Shown here in pieces: positions 54,690 to 64,000 of a stretch of DNA of 64,000 nucleotides. The DNA is taken from positions 1,682,721 through 1,746,720 of the forward strand of contig JARFXR010000001.1 of NCBI GenBank assembly GCA_029194535.1. The letters are read 5' to 3'. The DNA is from Nitrospira sp. (GTDB taxonomy: Bacteria; Nitrospirota; Nitrospiria; Nitrospirales; Nitrospiraceae). Each line of letters starts with the position of its first letter. Within the stretch, counting starts at the first letter, position 1. The translations under genes and the position numbers were made by a program. A model generated the notes under the pieces. That model did not search any database. It was not told where the DNA came from and saw nothing but the letters and a program-made list of their open reading frames with translations.

Positions 54690-57437
54690 CTATGCTGTTG
54701 CTTGCCGGTGCTCGGGTTTCACTCGAATCCGTGCATCCGCGATTCGGCAGCCTTGCCCAGGCGGCAAGGCGAAGATCGGATTCAGGTCGAGATCGCTGAT
54801 CTCCGGAACCTCTTCGACCAACCGTGAGACACGCAGCAAGACCTCCTCGATGGCTTGCAGATCGGCTGCCGAATGACTCCGATAGCCGGTGAGCAGCCGA
54901 TAGCCTTTGATGCCGCGTACCATCTCGGCGGCGTCGCGATCGGTCAGGGGGGTGATGCGGAATCGGACGTCTCCGAGAATTTCGACGTGAATGCCGCCGA
55001 GACCGAAGGCGACCAAGGGCCCGAACAGCGGATCGTCCACTACGCCGACCATCACTTCCACACCGCCGACTATCATGGGTTGCACCAAGGCTCCCTCCAT
55101 CGCGTCCGACCGACCCGATTGAGCGGCGCGCGCGCTGATCTCGTCAAAGGCAGCGCGGACCGCCCCTGCGTCGAAAAGGTTCAGCTTGACGCCTCCGATC
55201 TCCGTCTTGTGCACGATGTGACGCGAGGAGAGTTTGACGGCGACCGGATAGCCGACTTGTTCCGCCAGCACCACCGCCTCGTCGGCCGTACGGGCGATCC
55301 CGCCCGGCTGGACGGGAAGTTTCATGGCGGCCAGCACGTTTCTGGTCTCTTCCGTCGTCAGCCAGCCGGTTCCGCGTTTCGCCAATGCGTCGGCACAGAT
55401 ATGCCGCGCGGTTGACAGATCGAGGTCGTCGAAATCCGGAACCATACCGTCCGGCCGTTGCCGCCACTCCGCATATGCGGCAGCCTTACCGAGGACGCGC
55501 GCGGGGCTTTCCGGCAAGGCGTAGGCCGGAATCGTTTCCGTAGATGCGGAAAAGGCGCGGTCGGAATCTCCATCCGCCATCCATCCGATGAGCACGGGTT
55601 TTGTCGTGCCGGTCCTGCGTGCGTTCGCGATTCCAGTTTGGATGCCCTGAGCGATTCCAGCCGTATCGGCTACGGTCACCGAGACATAGAGGACGATCAG
55701 GGCGTCGATCTCGTCGGCAGACAGTACCGCGTCGATCGCCTCGGCATACTGGGCCGGTGTGGCCGAGGCGATGAGATCGACCGGATTGTTGAGGGCGGCG
55801 GCCTCCGGGAGAAACGCCGCAAGTCGCCTCTTGGTACGGTCGGACAACTCCGGAACGGCCAATCCGCCCGCCTCACAGGCATCGGTGCAGAGGACGGCCG
55901 GTCCCCCCGCGTTCGTGATGATGCCGACCCGCGGTCCAGCCGGCAGCGGTTGCGCGACCAGACCGCCGGCCAGCATCAACATTTCGTCGAGCGTCTCGGC
56001 GCGTATCACCCCGGCCTGATGAAACAAGGCGTCGACGGCGGTATCGCTGGCGGCAAGCGAGGCGGTATGGGACAAGGCCGCGCGCCGGCCTGACTGTGTC
56101 CGGCCGGCCTTCACGGCCACAATCGGTTTGCGGCGGCCGACACGCCGCGCGATGCGCGCGAAGCGTCGGGGGTTGCCGAAGGATTCCATGTAGAGGAGGA
56201 TCACGTCGGTGGCTTGGTCCTCCTCCCAATATTGCAGGAGATCGTTGGTGGAGACATCGGCTTTGTTCCCTATGCTGACGAAAGCAGAAAGCCCGACATG
56301 AAACCGCCGCGCCCCGGCCAGGGTGGCGATACCGATGGCTCCGCTTTGCGACGACAAGGCCACGCGGCCCGGAGGGGGGAACAGCGACGTGAACGTGGCA
56401 TTCAGCCGGATGGTCGGGTCCGTATTCAATAGGCCGAAGCAGTTGGGGCCGATCATGCGCATGCCGTGCCGGCGGACCTTCTCCACCAGTTTGGCCTCGA
56501 GCGCCGCGCCCTGCGCTCCGATCTCCGCAAATCCGGCCGTGATGACGACCAGCGCACGGACGCCGCTGGCCGCGCAATCTTCGACGACGGACAAGACGCT
56601 GTCTCGCGGCACGATCACGACGGCCAAATCGATCGGGTCGGCGACGGCACGAACGGATGGAAAGACTGGAATTCCCGCGATCTCGATTGCACTCGGATTC
56701 ACCGGGTAGACGGCACCGCGAAACTGATTGGTGACCAGCGCGTCAAGCAGCCGGAACCCGATGCTCTGCGGATCTCGCGACGCGCCGATGACGGCCACCG
56801 ATCGTGGATGGAAAAACGGCCTGAGCGACGCGGCGGCGGCGAGACGCTCCCGTAGCTCAGCCCGGGATACGGTCTTCTCCGTCGGAATCAGCGACAACTC
56901 GACCTCCATGTCGCCGCGCTCGTAGGTTTCCCGGCTCGTCAATCCCGATTCCCGGAACACCTCCCGCATGGCCAGATTGTCCGTATGGGTGACCGCCCAG
57001 ATGCGGACGAATCCCTGCCGAATGGCCAGCAAGGCGAGCCGTTCGAGAAGCAAGGTTCCCAGGCCTTTGCCGTGAAATTCGTCAAGCACGGCCATCGCCA
57101 CTTCCGCGGTGCGCTCGTCCTTCGCCCAGTATGAGCCGGCGGCAATGATGCGCAGCGCGCCTTCCCAGTGACGCACGACGATCAGCGTGAGCTGCGAACG
57201 GGGAGTGGAGGAGTCGCACAACGCCGCAATGAGATCTGGCTGTGGAATTCCCTCCGAGAAGAACCTGTGCCGTCTCGACTCCGGCGACAAGCGTTCGATG
57301 AACTGTCTCATCGAGACGGCATCCGACGGATCGGAAAGGCGGGTCGCCGCAGCCGTTCCATCGCGCAGGATCAGCGAGCCGGATTCCGTGCGATCGGTCA
57401 TCAACGGGGGGATATAGCGGGGACGGACGGGTCTCAT
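54690..57437 (-). CDS. GNAT acetyltransferase fused to ADP-forming acyl-CoA synthetase
   Basis: This 915-residue protein has an N-terminal GNAT domain (about 15-190; VAMAVLDEFHGKGLGTLLLE), a CoA-binding domain (205-330; SVAVIGASRDPQSIGFRL), a succinyl-CoA-synthetase-like domain (335-640; ALSSQSGAIGIATLAGARRF and phosphohistidine candidate SHTASLAASDTAVDALFHQA) and a C-terminal ATP-grasp (about 690-905; VGYPVAVKLSSRHIVHKTEI). It combines acetate-CoA ligase (ADP-forming) parts with an acetyltransferase, like the Pat/Pka lysine acetyltransferases, but E. coli Pka has GNAT at the C-terminus. Such enzymes acetylate proteins. It is a single gene. Confidence 0.9.
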   Translation of the reverse strand: MRPVRPRYIPPLMTDRTESGSLILRDGTAAATRLSDPSDAVSMRQFIERLSPESRRHRFFSEGIPQPDLIAALCDSSTPRSQLTLIVVRHWEGALRIIAAGSYWAKDERTAEVAMAVLDEFHGKGLGTLLLERLALLAIRQGFVRIWAVTHTDNLAMREVFRESGLTSRETYERGDMEVELSLIPTEKTVSRAELRERLAAAASLRPFFHPRSVAVIGASRDPQSIGFRLLDALVTNQFRGAVYPVNPSAIEIAGIPVFPSVRAVADPIDLAVVIVPRDSVLSVVEDCAASGVRALVVITAGFAEIGAQGAALEAKLVEKVRRHGMRMIGPNCFGLLNTDPTIRLNATFTSLFPPPGRVALSSQSGAIGIATLAGARRFHVGLSAFVSIGNKADVSTNDLLQYWEEDQATDVILLYMESFGNPRRFARIARRVGRRKPIVAVKAGRTQSGRRAALSHTASLAASDTAVDALFHQAGVIRAETLDEMLMLAGGLVAQPLPAGPRVGIITNAGGPAVLCTDACEAGGLAVPELSDRTKRRLAAFLPEAAALNNPVDLIASATPAQYAEAIDAVLSADEIDALIVLYVSVTVADTAGIAQGIQTGIANARRTGTTKPVLIGWMADGDSDRAFSASTETIPAYALPESPARVLGKAAAYAEWRQRPDGMVPDFDDLDLSTARHICADALAKRGTGWLTTEETRNVLAAMKLPVQPGGIARTADEAVVLAEQVGYPVAVKLSSRHIVHKTEIGGVKLNLFDAGAVRAAFDEISARAAQSGRSDAMEGALVQPMIVGGVEVMVGVVDDPLFGPLVAFGLGGIHVEILGDVRFRITPLTDRDAAEMVRGIKGYRLLTGYRSHSAADLQAIEEVLLRVSRLVEEVPEISDLDLNPIFALPPGQGCRIADARIRVKPEHRQATA

Positions 57438-57637
57438 GTCGATTATTTTTACGGCGCCGTTGATCCGGTTTCAACCGCTAATACACGGCCCTTGGGATCG
57501 GTCGATATGCTCCTCATTCCCGGCGCCTCGCTGCACTTCTGAGAAGAGAAGAAAGATAGGCAGCTTCGACCCCCTCAACTATACTTTGATGCGATGGAAG
57601 CTGATGGATCGTAGTCTCCTCTGAGGTTGGAACCGAC

Positions 57638-59014
57638 GTGAAACTCCATGAGTGCCGTTCCATTGGAGCGCAGGCAGAGCCGATTGTGCCGGCTCGGGCC
57701 GCGATGTCTGCTCGAACCGGCGAGGCGCAATGGCTGCTGACGCGTGACTTCAGTTTGGTGTGGTGGAGCCAAATCATCGCCCAGGTCGGCGACGGTGTGA
57801 CCAAACTCGCTCTGCTGTGGTTTGTCTACTCGGTCACCGGCTCGCCGATGAAGACCACGGTCATCGGTCTGCTGCAGACGCTGCCGCCGGTCTTGCTGGG
57901 TCCGTTGTTCGGCGTCTGTGTGGACCGCCTGTCGAAGAAATGGATCATGATCGGCAGCGATGTCGCGAGGGCGCTGTTGATCGGCGTCGTTCCCTGCATG
58001 GTCTCCGTTGAGTCGTTCACCGTCGAGCGGCTTTACGCGCTGGTCCTTCTGCACGCGATCGCCTCAGCCGCCTTTGGGCCGGCGATGACGAGCGCTGTGC
58101 CGTTTCTCGTGGGGCGGAGTCAACTCACCGCCGCCAACGCGATGTTGCAGACGACCACCAGCCTGGGGGTCATTCTTGGGCCGGCGTTGAGCGGCATCGG
58201 CATCGCGTCTATCGGATCGCAAGAGGTGTTGTGCATCAACGCGATTACGTATCTAGGGTCCGCTGCCTGTCTCCTGCCGATTCACATGTCGGCCGAGGCA
58301 CGTGTCCAGCACAGTCGAGGAGCAGCTTCGTCCCTGGTTCGCGATCTCGTGGAGGGCCTCCGGTTCTCGTTGGTGACGCAGCGCCGGATTCTTGTGCTGA
58401 TCCTGGCCGCCTCCCTGTACACATTCGGAACCGCAGCGTTTTCTACATTGCTGCCGGTTTTTGCACGCAACTTGCTCGATCTTGGACCGGCGGAGGTCGG
58501 CTACCTGTGGTCGTCCTTCGGAGCCGGGTTGCTGGCAGTATCCGTCGGCCTCGTGAAGGTGACGGACTGGGAGCTGCGCAAGCGGTTCCTCATGATTTCC
58601 GCCTCGAGCGCGCTGAGCGGGGTGGCGATGTGGGGGTTGGTAATGGCGGACGAGTTCCGGACCGCTGCGGTGTGCATGGTGCTGATTGGTGCCGGCGTGG
58701 GCACGTTGACCCCGATTGCTTGGGGAGTGTTGCAGGAAATTGCTCCAGGGCACATGGTGGGACGGGTCTTGGCGATTTACACGACTGCCGCGATGACGAT
58801 GGCCATTGGCGGCATGACGGTCTTCGGCCTGATTACGCAGCGCTTCGGCGAGGTGGCCGGCGTGATCGGGATCGGCTTCGTCATGTTGGCCACCGCTGTC
58901 CTGGCCACCGCCCTTTCACGGTTCATCCACGTGCGGGCGGCGGTGCGAGACCGCTGGGCGACGACGACTGAAACCAAGGAACTCTGTCGCCGTGTCAGCG
59001 ATCGAGCGGCCTGA
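57638..59014 (+). CDS. MFS transporter (DHA3/enterobactin-exporter-like)
   Basis: This 458-residue membrane protein has twelve predicted helices and the MFS_3 pattern FSLVWWSQIIAQVGDGVTKL, LGPLFGVCVDRLSKKW and NAMLQTTTSLGVILGPALSG. It resembles DHA3 efflux proteins. It starts with GTG; an in-frame ATG at 57704 (codon 23) is a plausible alternative because the first residues are not membrane-like. The substrate is unknown; it is likely a drug or siderophore exporter. Confidence 0.9.
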   Translation: MKLHECRSIGAQAEPIVPARAAMSARTGEAQWLLTRDFSLVWWSQIIAQVGDGVTKLALLWFVYSVTGSPMKTTVIGLLQTLPPVLLGPLFGVCVDRLSKKWIMIGSDVARALLIGVVPCMVSVESFTVERLYALVLLHAIASAAFGPAMTSAVPFLVGRSQLTAANAMLQTTTSLGVILGPALSGIGIASIGSQEVLCINAITYLGSAACLLPIHMSAEARVQHSRGAASSLVRDLVEGLRFSLVTQRRILVLILAASLYTFGTAAFSTLLPVFARNLLDLGPAEVGYLWSSFGAGLLAVSVGLVKVTDWELRKRFLMISASSALSGVAMWGLVMADEFRTAAVCMVLIGAGVGTLTPIAWGVLQEIAPGHMVGRVLAIYTTAAMTMAIGGMTVFGLITQRFGEVAGVIGIGFVMLATAVLATALSRFIHVRAAVRDRWATTTETKELCRRVSDRAA

Positions 59015-59120
59015 CGCCGATCATTGGGATGTTCAACTCGAAGCCGGCCAGGTCGCGCCTATACGCCCCGTTCGGAAAGGATGTAAAACGCTTGGAGTCA
59101 GAACGTACTGTAGAAGGGGC

Positions 59121-59555
59121 TCAGGCATGCCATTCGGCTAATTCGACCGTAATATCCTCGGGACCGGAAAGAAACACCAGCTTCCGGGCATGAAAGTCCA
59201 TGACCTCGTTCCGCAGCGTCACACCCTGACCGACCAACCGCCGTACCTCCCCATCCAAATCCGTCACAGCGAAACAGAGGTGATTGAAGCCGGGCTTTGC
59301 CAGGTTCGCGACATCCGCGTCGGGCAGGTGATCTGGGCGGATATATCGCAGTAGCTGAATTTCAAACCGAGGCGTCTGGTTCGACACCAGCGTGACGTGC
59401 TCCGCTTCGATCCCCGGCACACCCATGTAGCGGGCAAACTGATCACCGGCAATGACGACGGATTTGTCCTCGACAAATCCCAGCAGGCCGAAAAAGGCTT
59501 TGGCCTTGGCGACGTCCCGGACTACCACGGTCACATGGTCAATGTGCAGAATCAT
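59121..59555 (-). CDS. VOC-family (glyoxalase-like) protein
   Basis: This 144-residue two-module VOC fold has HIDHVTVVVRDVAKAKAFFG, a metal His near the start, FNHLCFAVTDLDGEVRRL, and EDITVELAEW with the C-terminal Glu. It resembles glyoxalase/dioxygenase proteins whose substrate cannot be read from sequence. A 16-bp tandem duplication spans the start codon region (59540-59572). Confidence 0.88.
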   Translation of the reverse strand: MILHIDHVTVVVRDVAKAKAFFGLLGFVEDKSVVIAGDQFARYMGVPGIEAEHVTLVSNQTPRFEIQLLRYIRPDHLPDADVANLAKPGFNHLCFAVTDLDGEVRRLVGQGVTLRNEVMDFHARKLVFLSGPEDITVELAEWHA

Positions 59556-59833
59556 GAATGTGCAGCATCATGAATGACCGGGTTGGGCGTACATGAGAAC
59601 GTCAAGACGCCCGTAGGCTACTGCCCAGAGTTTGAATGTGTCAACACGAAGGCATAGCCCAACAGAGTCACATGGTTGGACGGATCGCCACCATCTCTGT
59701 GAATTAATGCTGGGCCGAGCCGGGAGGCCCTTGACAATGGAGCCGGCAACCTTAAGAATCTCACGCCGGCACGCAGTCATGCGTACCGTGCCGATCGGCA
59801 GACTTCAGTCGTCAGGGGTCAGGAGCGTTGATC
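59556..59833. other. Intergenic stretch between divergent genes
   Basis: Aside from the 16-bp duplication at its left edge, I see no gene, RNA or clear promoter. It should drive the VOC gene leftward and the TPMT gene rightward. Confidence 0.45.
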
Positions 59834-60475
59834 ATGGACCCAAGCTTTTGGCATCAGCGGTGGGAGAAGAATGAAATTGCTTTCCATGAAAGCAAGGTCA
59901 ACCCACTGCTGGTGAGGCATTTCAACGAGCTGTCTTTGGGCAAGGGCAGGCGTGTCTTCGTACCCTTGTGCGGGAAAAGTCTCGATATTGCTTGGCTTCT
60001 CTCCAAGGATTATCAAGTGGTTGGAGCTGAGTTGAGTCGCCTCGCCATCGAGCAACTCTTCATGGAACTTGCCGCGCAACCGGAAATATCCACGATCGGC
60101 GAGGTCGAGCGGTGGAGCGCAAAGCACCTCGACATTTTCGTCGGCGATATTTTTGCCTTATCGAGAGCGGTGCTGGGATCGGCCGATGCCGTCTACGACA
60201 GGGCGGCATTAGTGGCTCTCCCCGAAGCCATGCGAAATCGATATGCAACGCACCTCATGGAGATGACCGGTAAGGCTCCGCAGTTGCTGATCTGTTATTC
60301 CTACGACCAACGTCTGATGGAAGGGCCTCCTTTTTCAGTGAGTGATGAGGAAGTGGAAAGGCATTACGCAAGTCACTATGATGTCAGGCTGCTTGCCGGC
60401 ACCGACGTATCGGGCGGCTTGAAGGGGAAATGTCCCGCTAAAGAGAACGTGTGGCTGCTGAAACAACCTACTTGA
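59834..60475 (+). CDS. tpm: Thiopurine S-methyltransferase-family protein
   Basis: This 213-residue TPMT has the family N-terminus MDPSFWHQRWEKNEIAFHES, SAM motif VFVPLCGKSLDIAWLLSKDY, VVGAELSRLAIEQLF and the DAVYDRAALVALPEAMRNRY region. Bacterial TPMT methylates tellurite, selenite or thiols. ATG 59834 has AGGAG eight bases upstream; a TTG six bases earlier is not favoured. Confidence 0.94.
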   Translation: MDPSFWHQRWEKNEIAFHESKVNPLLVRHFNELSLGKGRRVFVPLCGKSLDIAWLLSKDYQVVGAELSRLAIEQLFMELAAQPEISTIGEVERWSAKHLDIFVGDIFALSRAVLGSADAVYDRAALVALPEAMRNRYATHLMEMTGKAPQLLICYSYDQRLMEGPPFSVSDEEVERHYASHYDVRLLAGTDVSGGLKGKCPAKENVWLLKQPT

Positions 60476-60991
60476 TCCTCCGGAGCCTAGCCCTTCTCCG
60501 CCATCCCTGCTGGTTCTCACCGCTTTCGAAGTGCTCTTTCCTGGGTTAGCTCCGCCCTGTCTCTCAGGTACGCGTACTTCAGAGGGAAACGGCGTACCTC
60601 TCGCCGGAACCAAGAGACCTCATAAAGCGAGATGCGGCAGAAAACTCCGATCCTCGTTGTCGATAGAGGAGCTGATCGCCTGGCTCATTGGGAGATGTGT
60701 CATGCGGCCATCTCTCTCTGATCTGAAGTCTATTCTAGCGATCCATGCCGAGCGCGGCTGCCGGTCTTGCTGTGCAAGCACCTGATCGAGACGCGTTGGA
60801 CGCTTGCCTGCCGTGCATCGCGTTAATGATCTCAAGATCTTCAAGACATCGCGACGTCAGGTCTTGCCAGCCCCCCCTCCGAGGGGAGGATCCGTGCGAT
60901 CTAGGTATATCGAAGGGAAGTCTCGCAGGGTAACCTACGGCGACGATCCATTGCGGTTGATCAAGCGGCACTTTGTAAGAGAGGTTTTGTT
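60476..60991. other. Gene-poor stretch
   Basis: I find only short shadow frames without ribosome binding sites and no repeat that recurs in this window. No gene is supported in this 516-base stretch. Confidence 0.5.
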
Positions 60992-61213
60992 ATGGATACG
61001 CCGGTTGTTGTCGACAGTGTCCGATCCTTGATGGAGGTGATTCGCTCGCTTGTGAAGATGGTGTGGCAAGATATGCGGGTGGAACAGACCAGCAAGGTCA
61101 TCGTGGTCAACGAGTCGAGCCACGTCGTCGCAGAGGACAGGTCAACCCAGACAATCGCGAGCAACAGGTCAAGCCAGGCGAATCCCTACAAGTACCATCC
61201 GGCGGAATGGTAA
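60992..61213 (+). CDS. Small hypothetical protein
   Basis: This 73-residue protein begins MDTPVVVDSVRSLMEVIRSL. GAGAGG lies seven bases before the ATG. The first half is amphipathic helix (VRSLMEVIRSLVKMVWQDMR), the second a Ser/Thr/Asn-rich tail. No homology recognised. The ribosome binding site and helical periodicity argue for a real gene. Confidence 0.5.
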   Translation: MDTPVVVDSVRSLMEVIRSLVKMVWQDMRVEQTSKVIVVNESSHVVAEDRSTQTIASNRSSQANPYKYHPAEW

Positions 61214-61235
61214 CTTCACGCGATCGTTCGTCACG

Positions 61236-61457
61236 TCATCGGAGTGCGGGAGCCTGAACCAGGTCGGTCCCTCCAAAAGTGACAAAAAAGAACAGCGTAT
61301 GTTGATTGTAATAGGCAGATCCGTCTTGCCAGCGGCTGGTGACGTGCCCCGTGTGTACGAACGTCGTAGATTTGTAGGCCATACCTAACAGAGACGATTT
61401 GTCGTTGAAAATTCCAGGCAGCAGGAGAAACCGGGTGTTTCCCTGGTCGGCCGGCAC
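61236..61457 (-). CDS. Possible small hypothetical protein
   Basis: A 73-codon leftward frame starting at GTG 61457 reads as a plausible beta-rich protein (FLLLPGIFNDKSSLLGMAYK, YNQHTLFFFVTFGGTDLVQA) and lies 21 bases after the DUF6566 stop on the same strand. There is no good ribosome binding site, and the sequence looks like a C-terminal part. It may be a remnant or a real downstream gene. Confidence 0.35.
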   Translation of the reverse strand: MPADQGNTRFLLLPGIFNDKSSLLGMAYKSTTFVHTGHVTSRWQDGSAYYNQHTLFFFVTFGGTDLVQAPALR

Positions 61458-61478
61458 GCAAGAACCTGGACCCTCGCG

Positions 61479-61703
61479 CTAGTCTCTCGATAACCCCGGA
61501 ATCTTCCCGTCCACGATCAATTCACCAAGAGCGAGGCCCTGGCGATCAGCCTCTTCCTGGGTCTGATAGACCTCATTGGGCGAAAAGGAACGGGTCGAAT
61601 TGGCGTCATGCGGCTCCCACGAGATGTAGATGCGCGCCCTCCACGTGTCCGTCGCAGAATGTTGGGACGGGCACGATTCGATGCGGTACCCCTTATATTC
61701 CAT
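61479..61703 (-). CDS. DUF6566/CV_2116-like small protein
   Basis: This 74-residue protein begins MEYKGYRIESCPSQHS and has RARIYISWEPHDANSTRSF and EADRQGLALGELIVDGKIPG, the pattern of small CV_2116/DUF6566-type proteins seen in many soil and water bacteria. ATG 61703 has GGAGG eight bases upstream, which decides the start over the much longer open frame. Function unknown. Confidence 0.8.
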   Translation of the reverse strand: MEYKGYRIESCPSQHSATDTWRARIYISWEPHDANSTRSFSPNEVYQTQEEADRQGLALGELIVDGKIPGLSRD

Positions 61704-61845
61704 GCAGCTGTCCTCCACGGGATTCCCGTATCTCCTACCCTTAGAAATGCCAATATGGGGCCGGGAACCACTAGTAAATACCCCAGATCCTACTGCTGCA
61801 TTCAGCTGATACTCTTCCTGGGCCGAAACATGCCAAGGAGAGTAC

Positions 61846-62535
61846 ATGCCCGCGACCAATCGTCCGTTCTTGTTCATGGAATGTAGCGAGTTGCGAGAAA
61901 TTCTCGGCGAAGCGGCGGAGGACGAAAGAAGACTGGTGGAGTTGCTCGAGTCTGTGCCCTTGGATTCGATCTACTTTCATACGCATAGCTATTTTCTTCG
62001 GCATAGTCATGTTGAGCGCGTATATCCCAACGATTTTGCTCAATGGGTCGCGATGGAGGTGCGGGATCTCGAGTTAGGGGAACGCCTGGCGGTAATGGAT
62101 CCATTCGAATTCAGAGAGCTTGAAGCATTTCGCGGGGAACTCATTTCGATTATCGACGATCATCTGTCCAAGATGCCGATCGTGCCGCGAGTCATCTTCG
62201 GCCAGCCGTTCCATTTCAATAGGTCTCGGATCCTGCAAGTACCCACCGGCATGGAGGTTCGGACGCTGCAGGAGTTTCGGAGCGCGTTGAGTGAGGTCGA
62301 AGTGAGTGCAATCTATTTCCACGTCTTCGAAGCGCGCCATCATCTCAAGCAGGAAGAAAGCGATTTCGCAGCATGGATTGAGCAGAGTCTCGGCATGCCG
62401 GAACTCGCGCAGCAGCTGCAGGCCATCAATCCATATCTCGGGAGCCTTGAACGGGTGCGGTCCGCGCTGCTGACGGTGTGCGACGACTTTCTGAAACGCC
62501 GCGGCATTCGCGAGGAAGGAGGGACGCCGTATTGA
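61846..62535 (+). CDS. DUF5752-family protein
   Basis: This 229-residue soluble protein has two similar halves, each with an IYFHxH-type motif: [20 protein letters not shown] (near residue 42) and [20 protein letters not shown] (near 155). The pattern [10 protein letters not shown] / [11 protein letters not shown] repeats, so the protein is an internal duplication. AAGGAG precedes the ATG. It overlaps the start of the trehalose synthase gene by one base (TGATG). DUF5752 genes are often adjacent to GH13 or glycosyltransferase genes; the role is unknown. Confidence 0.86.
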   Translation: MPATNRPFLFMECSELREILGEAAEDERRLVELLESVPLDSIYFHTHSYFLRHSHVERVYPNDFAQWVAMEVRDLELGERLAVMDPFEFRELEAFRGELISIIDDHLSKMPIVPRVIFGQPFHFNRSRILQVPTGMEVRTLQEFRSALSEVEVSAIYFHVFEARHHLKQEESDFAAWIEQSLGMPELAQQLQAINPYLGSLERVRSALLTVCDDFLKRRGIREEGGTPY

Positions 62536-64000
62536 TGACAAACCCACTGTGGTTCAAGGAGGCGGTGTTTTACGAGCTTCCCGTCAAAGCCTTTTGCGAT
62601 GGAAATGATGACGGCATCGGAGATTTTCGAGGTCTGATCGACAAGCTGGATTACCTCGAATGGCTGGGAATCGACTGTCTCTGGCTGCTTCCGTTCTTTC
62701 CGTCTCCCTTGCGCGATGACGGCTACGATGTCGCGGATTATCAGCGCATATCGTCCAACTACGGCTCGATGGAAGAGTTTCGCCGGTTTATGGACGAGTC
62801 GCATCGCCGCGGGATGCGCGTAATTTCCGATCTTGTCCTCAATCACACCTCCGACCAACATCCGTGGTTCCAGGATGCGAGAAGCTCACCGCATGCATCG
62901 AAGCGCGAGTACTATGTCTGGAGTCAGAGCGACAAGCGATACGACAAGGCCCGAGTCATCTTTATTGACACAGAAAAGTCGAATTGGACCTGGGATCCGA
63001 CCGCAAACGCCTATTACTGGCATCGGTTTTTCAGTCATCAGCCTGATCTCAACTATGACAATCCAGATCTGCAGAAGGCCATGCTGGACATCATGTCCTT
63101 CTGGCTGGAACAAGGACTTGATGGATTTCGCTGCGATGCGGTGCCGTATCTGTTTGAGCGAGAGGGCACCATTTGCGAGAACCTTCCTGAGACTCATGCC
63201 TATTTGAAGGAAGTACGAAAGCGGATCGACGAACGCTATCAAGGGCGTATCCTGCTGGCAGAAGCCAACCAATGGCCCGCCGACGTACGGCCCTACTTTG
63301 GCGAGGGAGATGAGTGCCACATGGCCTTTCATTTTCCACTCATGCCGAGGCTGTTCATGGGACTCCGTAGCGAGGATTGGCATCCCATCGTGGACATGTT
63401 CACGCACACGCCTCCAATCCCGGACAGCTGCCAATGGTGCCTCTTTCTCCGAAACCATGACGAATTGACCTTGGAAATGTGTGCCGGGGAAGAGCGTGAT
63501 TATATGTACTACGCCTATGCGCGAGATCCTCAGATGCGGCGCAATATCGGCATCGCTCGCCGACTGGCTCCTTTGTTGGATAACGATCGCCGAAAGATCG
63601 AGCTGCTCAACAGTCTTGTGTTCACCCTTCCAGGCAGTCCGATTATCTATTACGGCGATGAAATCGGCATGGGCGACAACGTCCATCTCGGGGATCGTAA
63701 CGGTGTTCGGACGCCGATGCAGTGGACGGCAGACCGGAACGGGGGATTTTCCAAAGCCGATCCGACGAAACTCTACCTGCCGGCCATCACCGATTCGGTG
63801 TACGGGTTTCAAGCCATCAACGTGGATTCTCAGCGGCAGTCGCCGCATTCACTGTTGCATTGGATGAAACGCATGATTGCAGGACGAAAAAGGCACCTTG
63901 CGTTCGGGCATGGCACCATCGTCTTCCTTCGTCCTCAAACAGACAAAGTCCTCGCGTATCTGCGTGAGTATCGCGGGGAAACCCTCCTGTTGGTACACAA
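62535..64000 (+). CDS. treS: Maltose alpha-D-glucosyltransferase (trehalose synthase), 3' end outside window
   Basis: The frame runs open to the right edge for about 488 codons. It is a GH13_16 enzyme that interconverts maltose and trehalose: [52 protein letters not shown], nucleophile Asp in [13 protein letters not shown], acid/base Glu in LLAEANQWP, and transition-state Asp in LFLRNHDEL. The ATG overlaps the DUF5752 stop. Trehalose is a stress and osmolyte sugar; TreS also feeds the maltose-1-phosphate glycogen route (GlgE). Other genes of that route are not visible in the window. Confidence 0.96.
   Translation, partial: MTNPLWFKEAVFYELPVKAFCDGNDDGIGDFRGLIDKLDYLEWLGIDCLWLLPFFPSPLRDDGYDVADYQRISSNYGSMEEFRRFMDESHRRGMRVISDLVLNHTSDQHPWFQDARSSPHASKREYYVWSQSDKRYDKARVIFIDTEKSNWTWDPTANAYYWHRFFSHQPDLNYDNPDLQKAMLDIMSFWLEQGLDGFRCDAVPYLFEREGTICENLPETHAYLKEVRKRIDERYQGRILLAEANQWPADVRPYFGEGDECHMAFHFPLMPRLFMGLRSEDWHPIVDMFTHTPPIPDSCQWCLFLRNHDELTLEMCAGEERDYMYYAYARDPQMRRNIGIARRLAPLLDNDRRKIELLNSLVFTLPGSPIIYYGDEIGMGDNVHLGDRNGVRTPMQWTADRNGGFSKADPTKLYLPAITDSVYGFQAINVDSQRQSPHSLLHWMKRMIAGRKRHLAFGHGTIVFLRPQTDKVLAYLREYRGETLLLVH

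Overview
The window looks like a chromosomal segment of a high-GC, Gram-negative bacterium. It encodes lipoprotein signal peptidase, many lipoproteins, OmpA- and OmpH-type envelope proteins, and an exosortase/PEP-CTERM regulatory pair. The gene mix resembles genomes of Nitrospirota (Nitrospira-like): PrsK/PrsR, a HEAT-repeat plus HD-GYP operon, DUF5752 plus trehalose synthase, and many small zinc-ribbon and lipoprotein genes. That assignment is inference from gene content, with moderate confidence.

Layout. 0-5 kb: the end of a PEP-CTERM/exosortase locus, with a truncated FemAB-like acyltransferase, the histidine kinase PrsK, the sigma-54 activator PrsR and one tiny PEP-CTERM protein behind a candidate enhancer and sigma-54 promoter. 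5-11.5 kb: tRNA-Ser(GCU), small zinc-ribbon genes, a coiled-coil OmpA lipoprotein, tRNA-Ser(UGA), a RES-Xre toxin-antitoxin pair and seryl-tRNA synthetase. 11.5-18.2 kb: radical SAM protein, rhodanese, OmpH/Skp, HD-GYP and HEAT-repeat genes, and an SGNH hydrolase/thioredoxin pair. 18.2-23 kb: a leftward run of zwf, gnd, a nucleotidyltransferase, a small gene and threonine aldolase (oxidative pentose-phosphate shunt). 23-32 kb: NTP/NDP-exchange-type transporter, a ProA homologue lacking the catalytic cysteine, a methyltransferase, slipin plus NfeD, a Sel1 lipoprotein and an RNB-domain RNase. 31.8-35.5 kb: TetR, HlyD, ABC ATPase and ABC-2 permease with stop/start overlaps. 35.5-50.7 kb: ETHE1-like hydrolase, methyltransferases, LspA, PepSY membrane protein, a triple Spy/CpxP-like protein, a four-TM coiled-coil/single-TM gene pair, alcohol dehydrogenase and an alkylation-repair pair. 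50.8-64 kb: small envelope proteins, an AraC regulator, a GNAT-ADP-forming acyl-CoA synthetase fusion, an MFS transporter, TPMT, DUF6566, DUF5752 and a truncated trehalose synthase.

Dispersed DNA. Three copies of a ~155-bp MITE-like repeat lie at 8.1, 36.9 and 47.3 kb. In two copies the terminal CTAG supplies the TAG stop codon of the neighbouring gene. A second ~143-bp repeat occurs beside two of these copies, and an 80-bp element with perfect 11-bp terminal inverted repeats lies at 37.4 kb. I saw no rRNA, CRISPR array, prophage or intact insertion sequence.

The best candidates for something undescribed are the four-TM coiled-coil/single-TM pair at 44.8-46.7 kb, the HEAT/HD-GYP pair that appears to share an N-terminal domain, the Cys-less ProA homologue, and the stop-codon-donating repeat.
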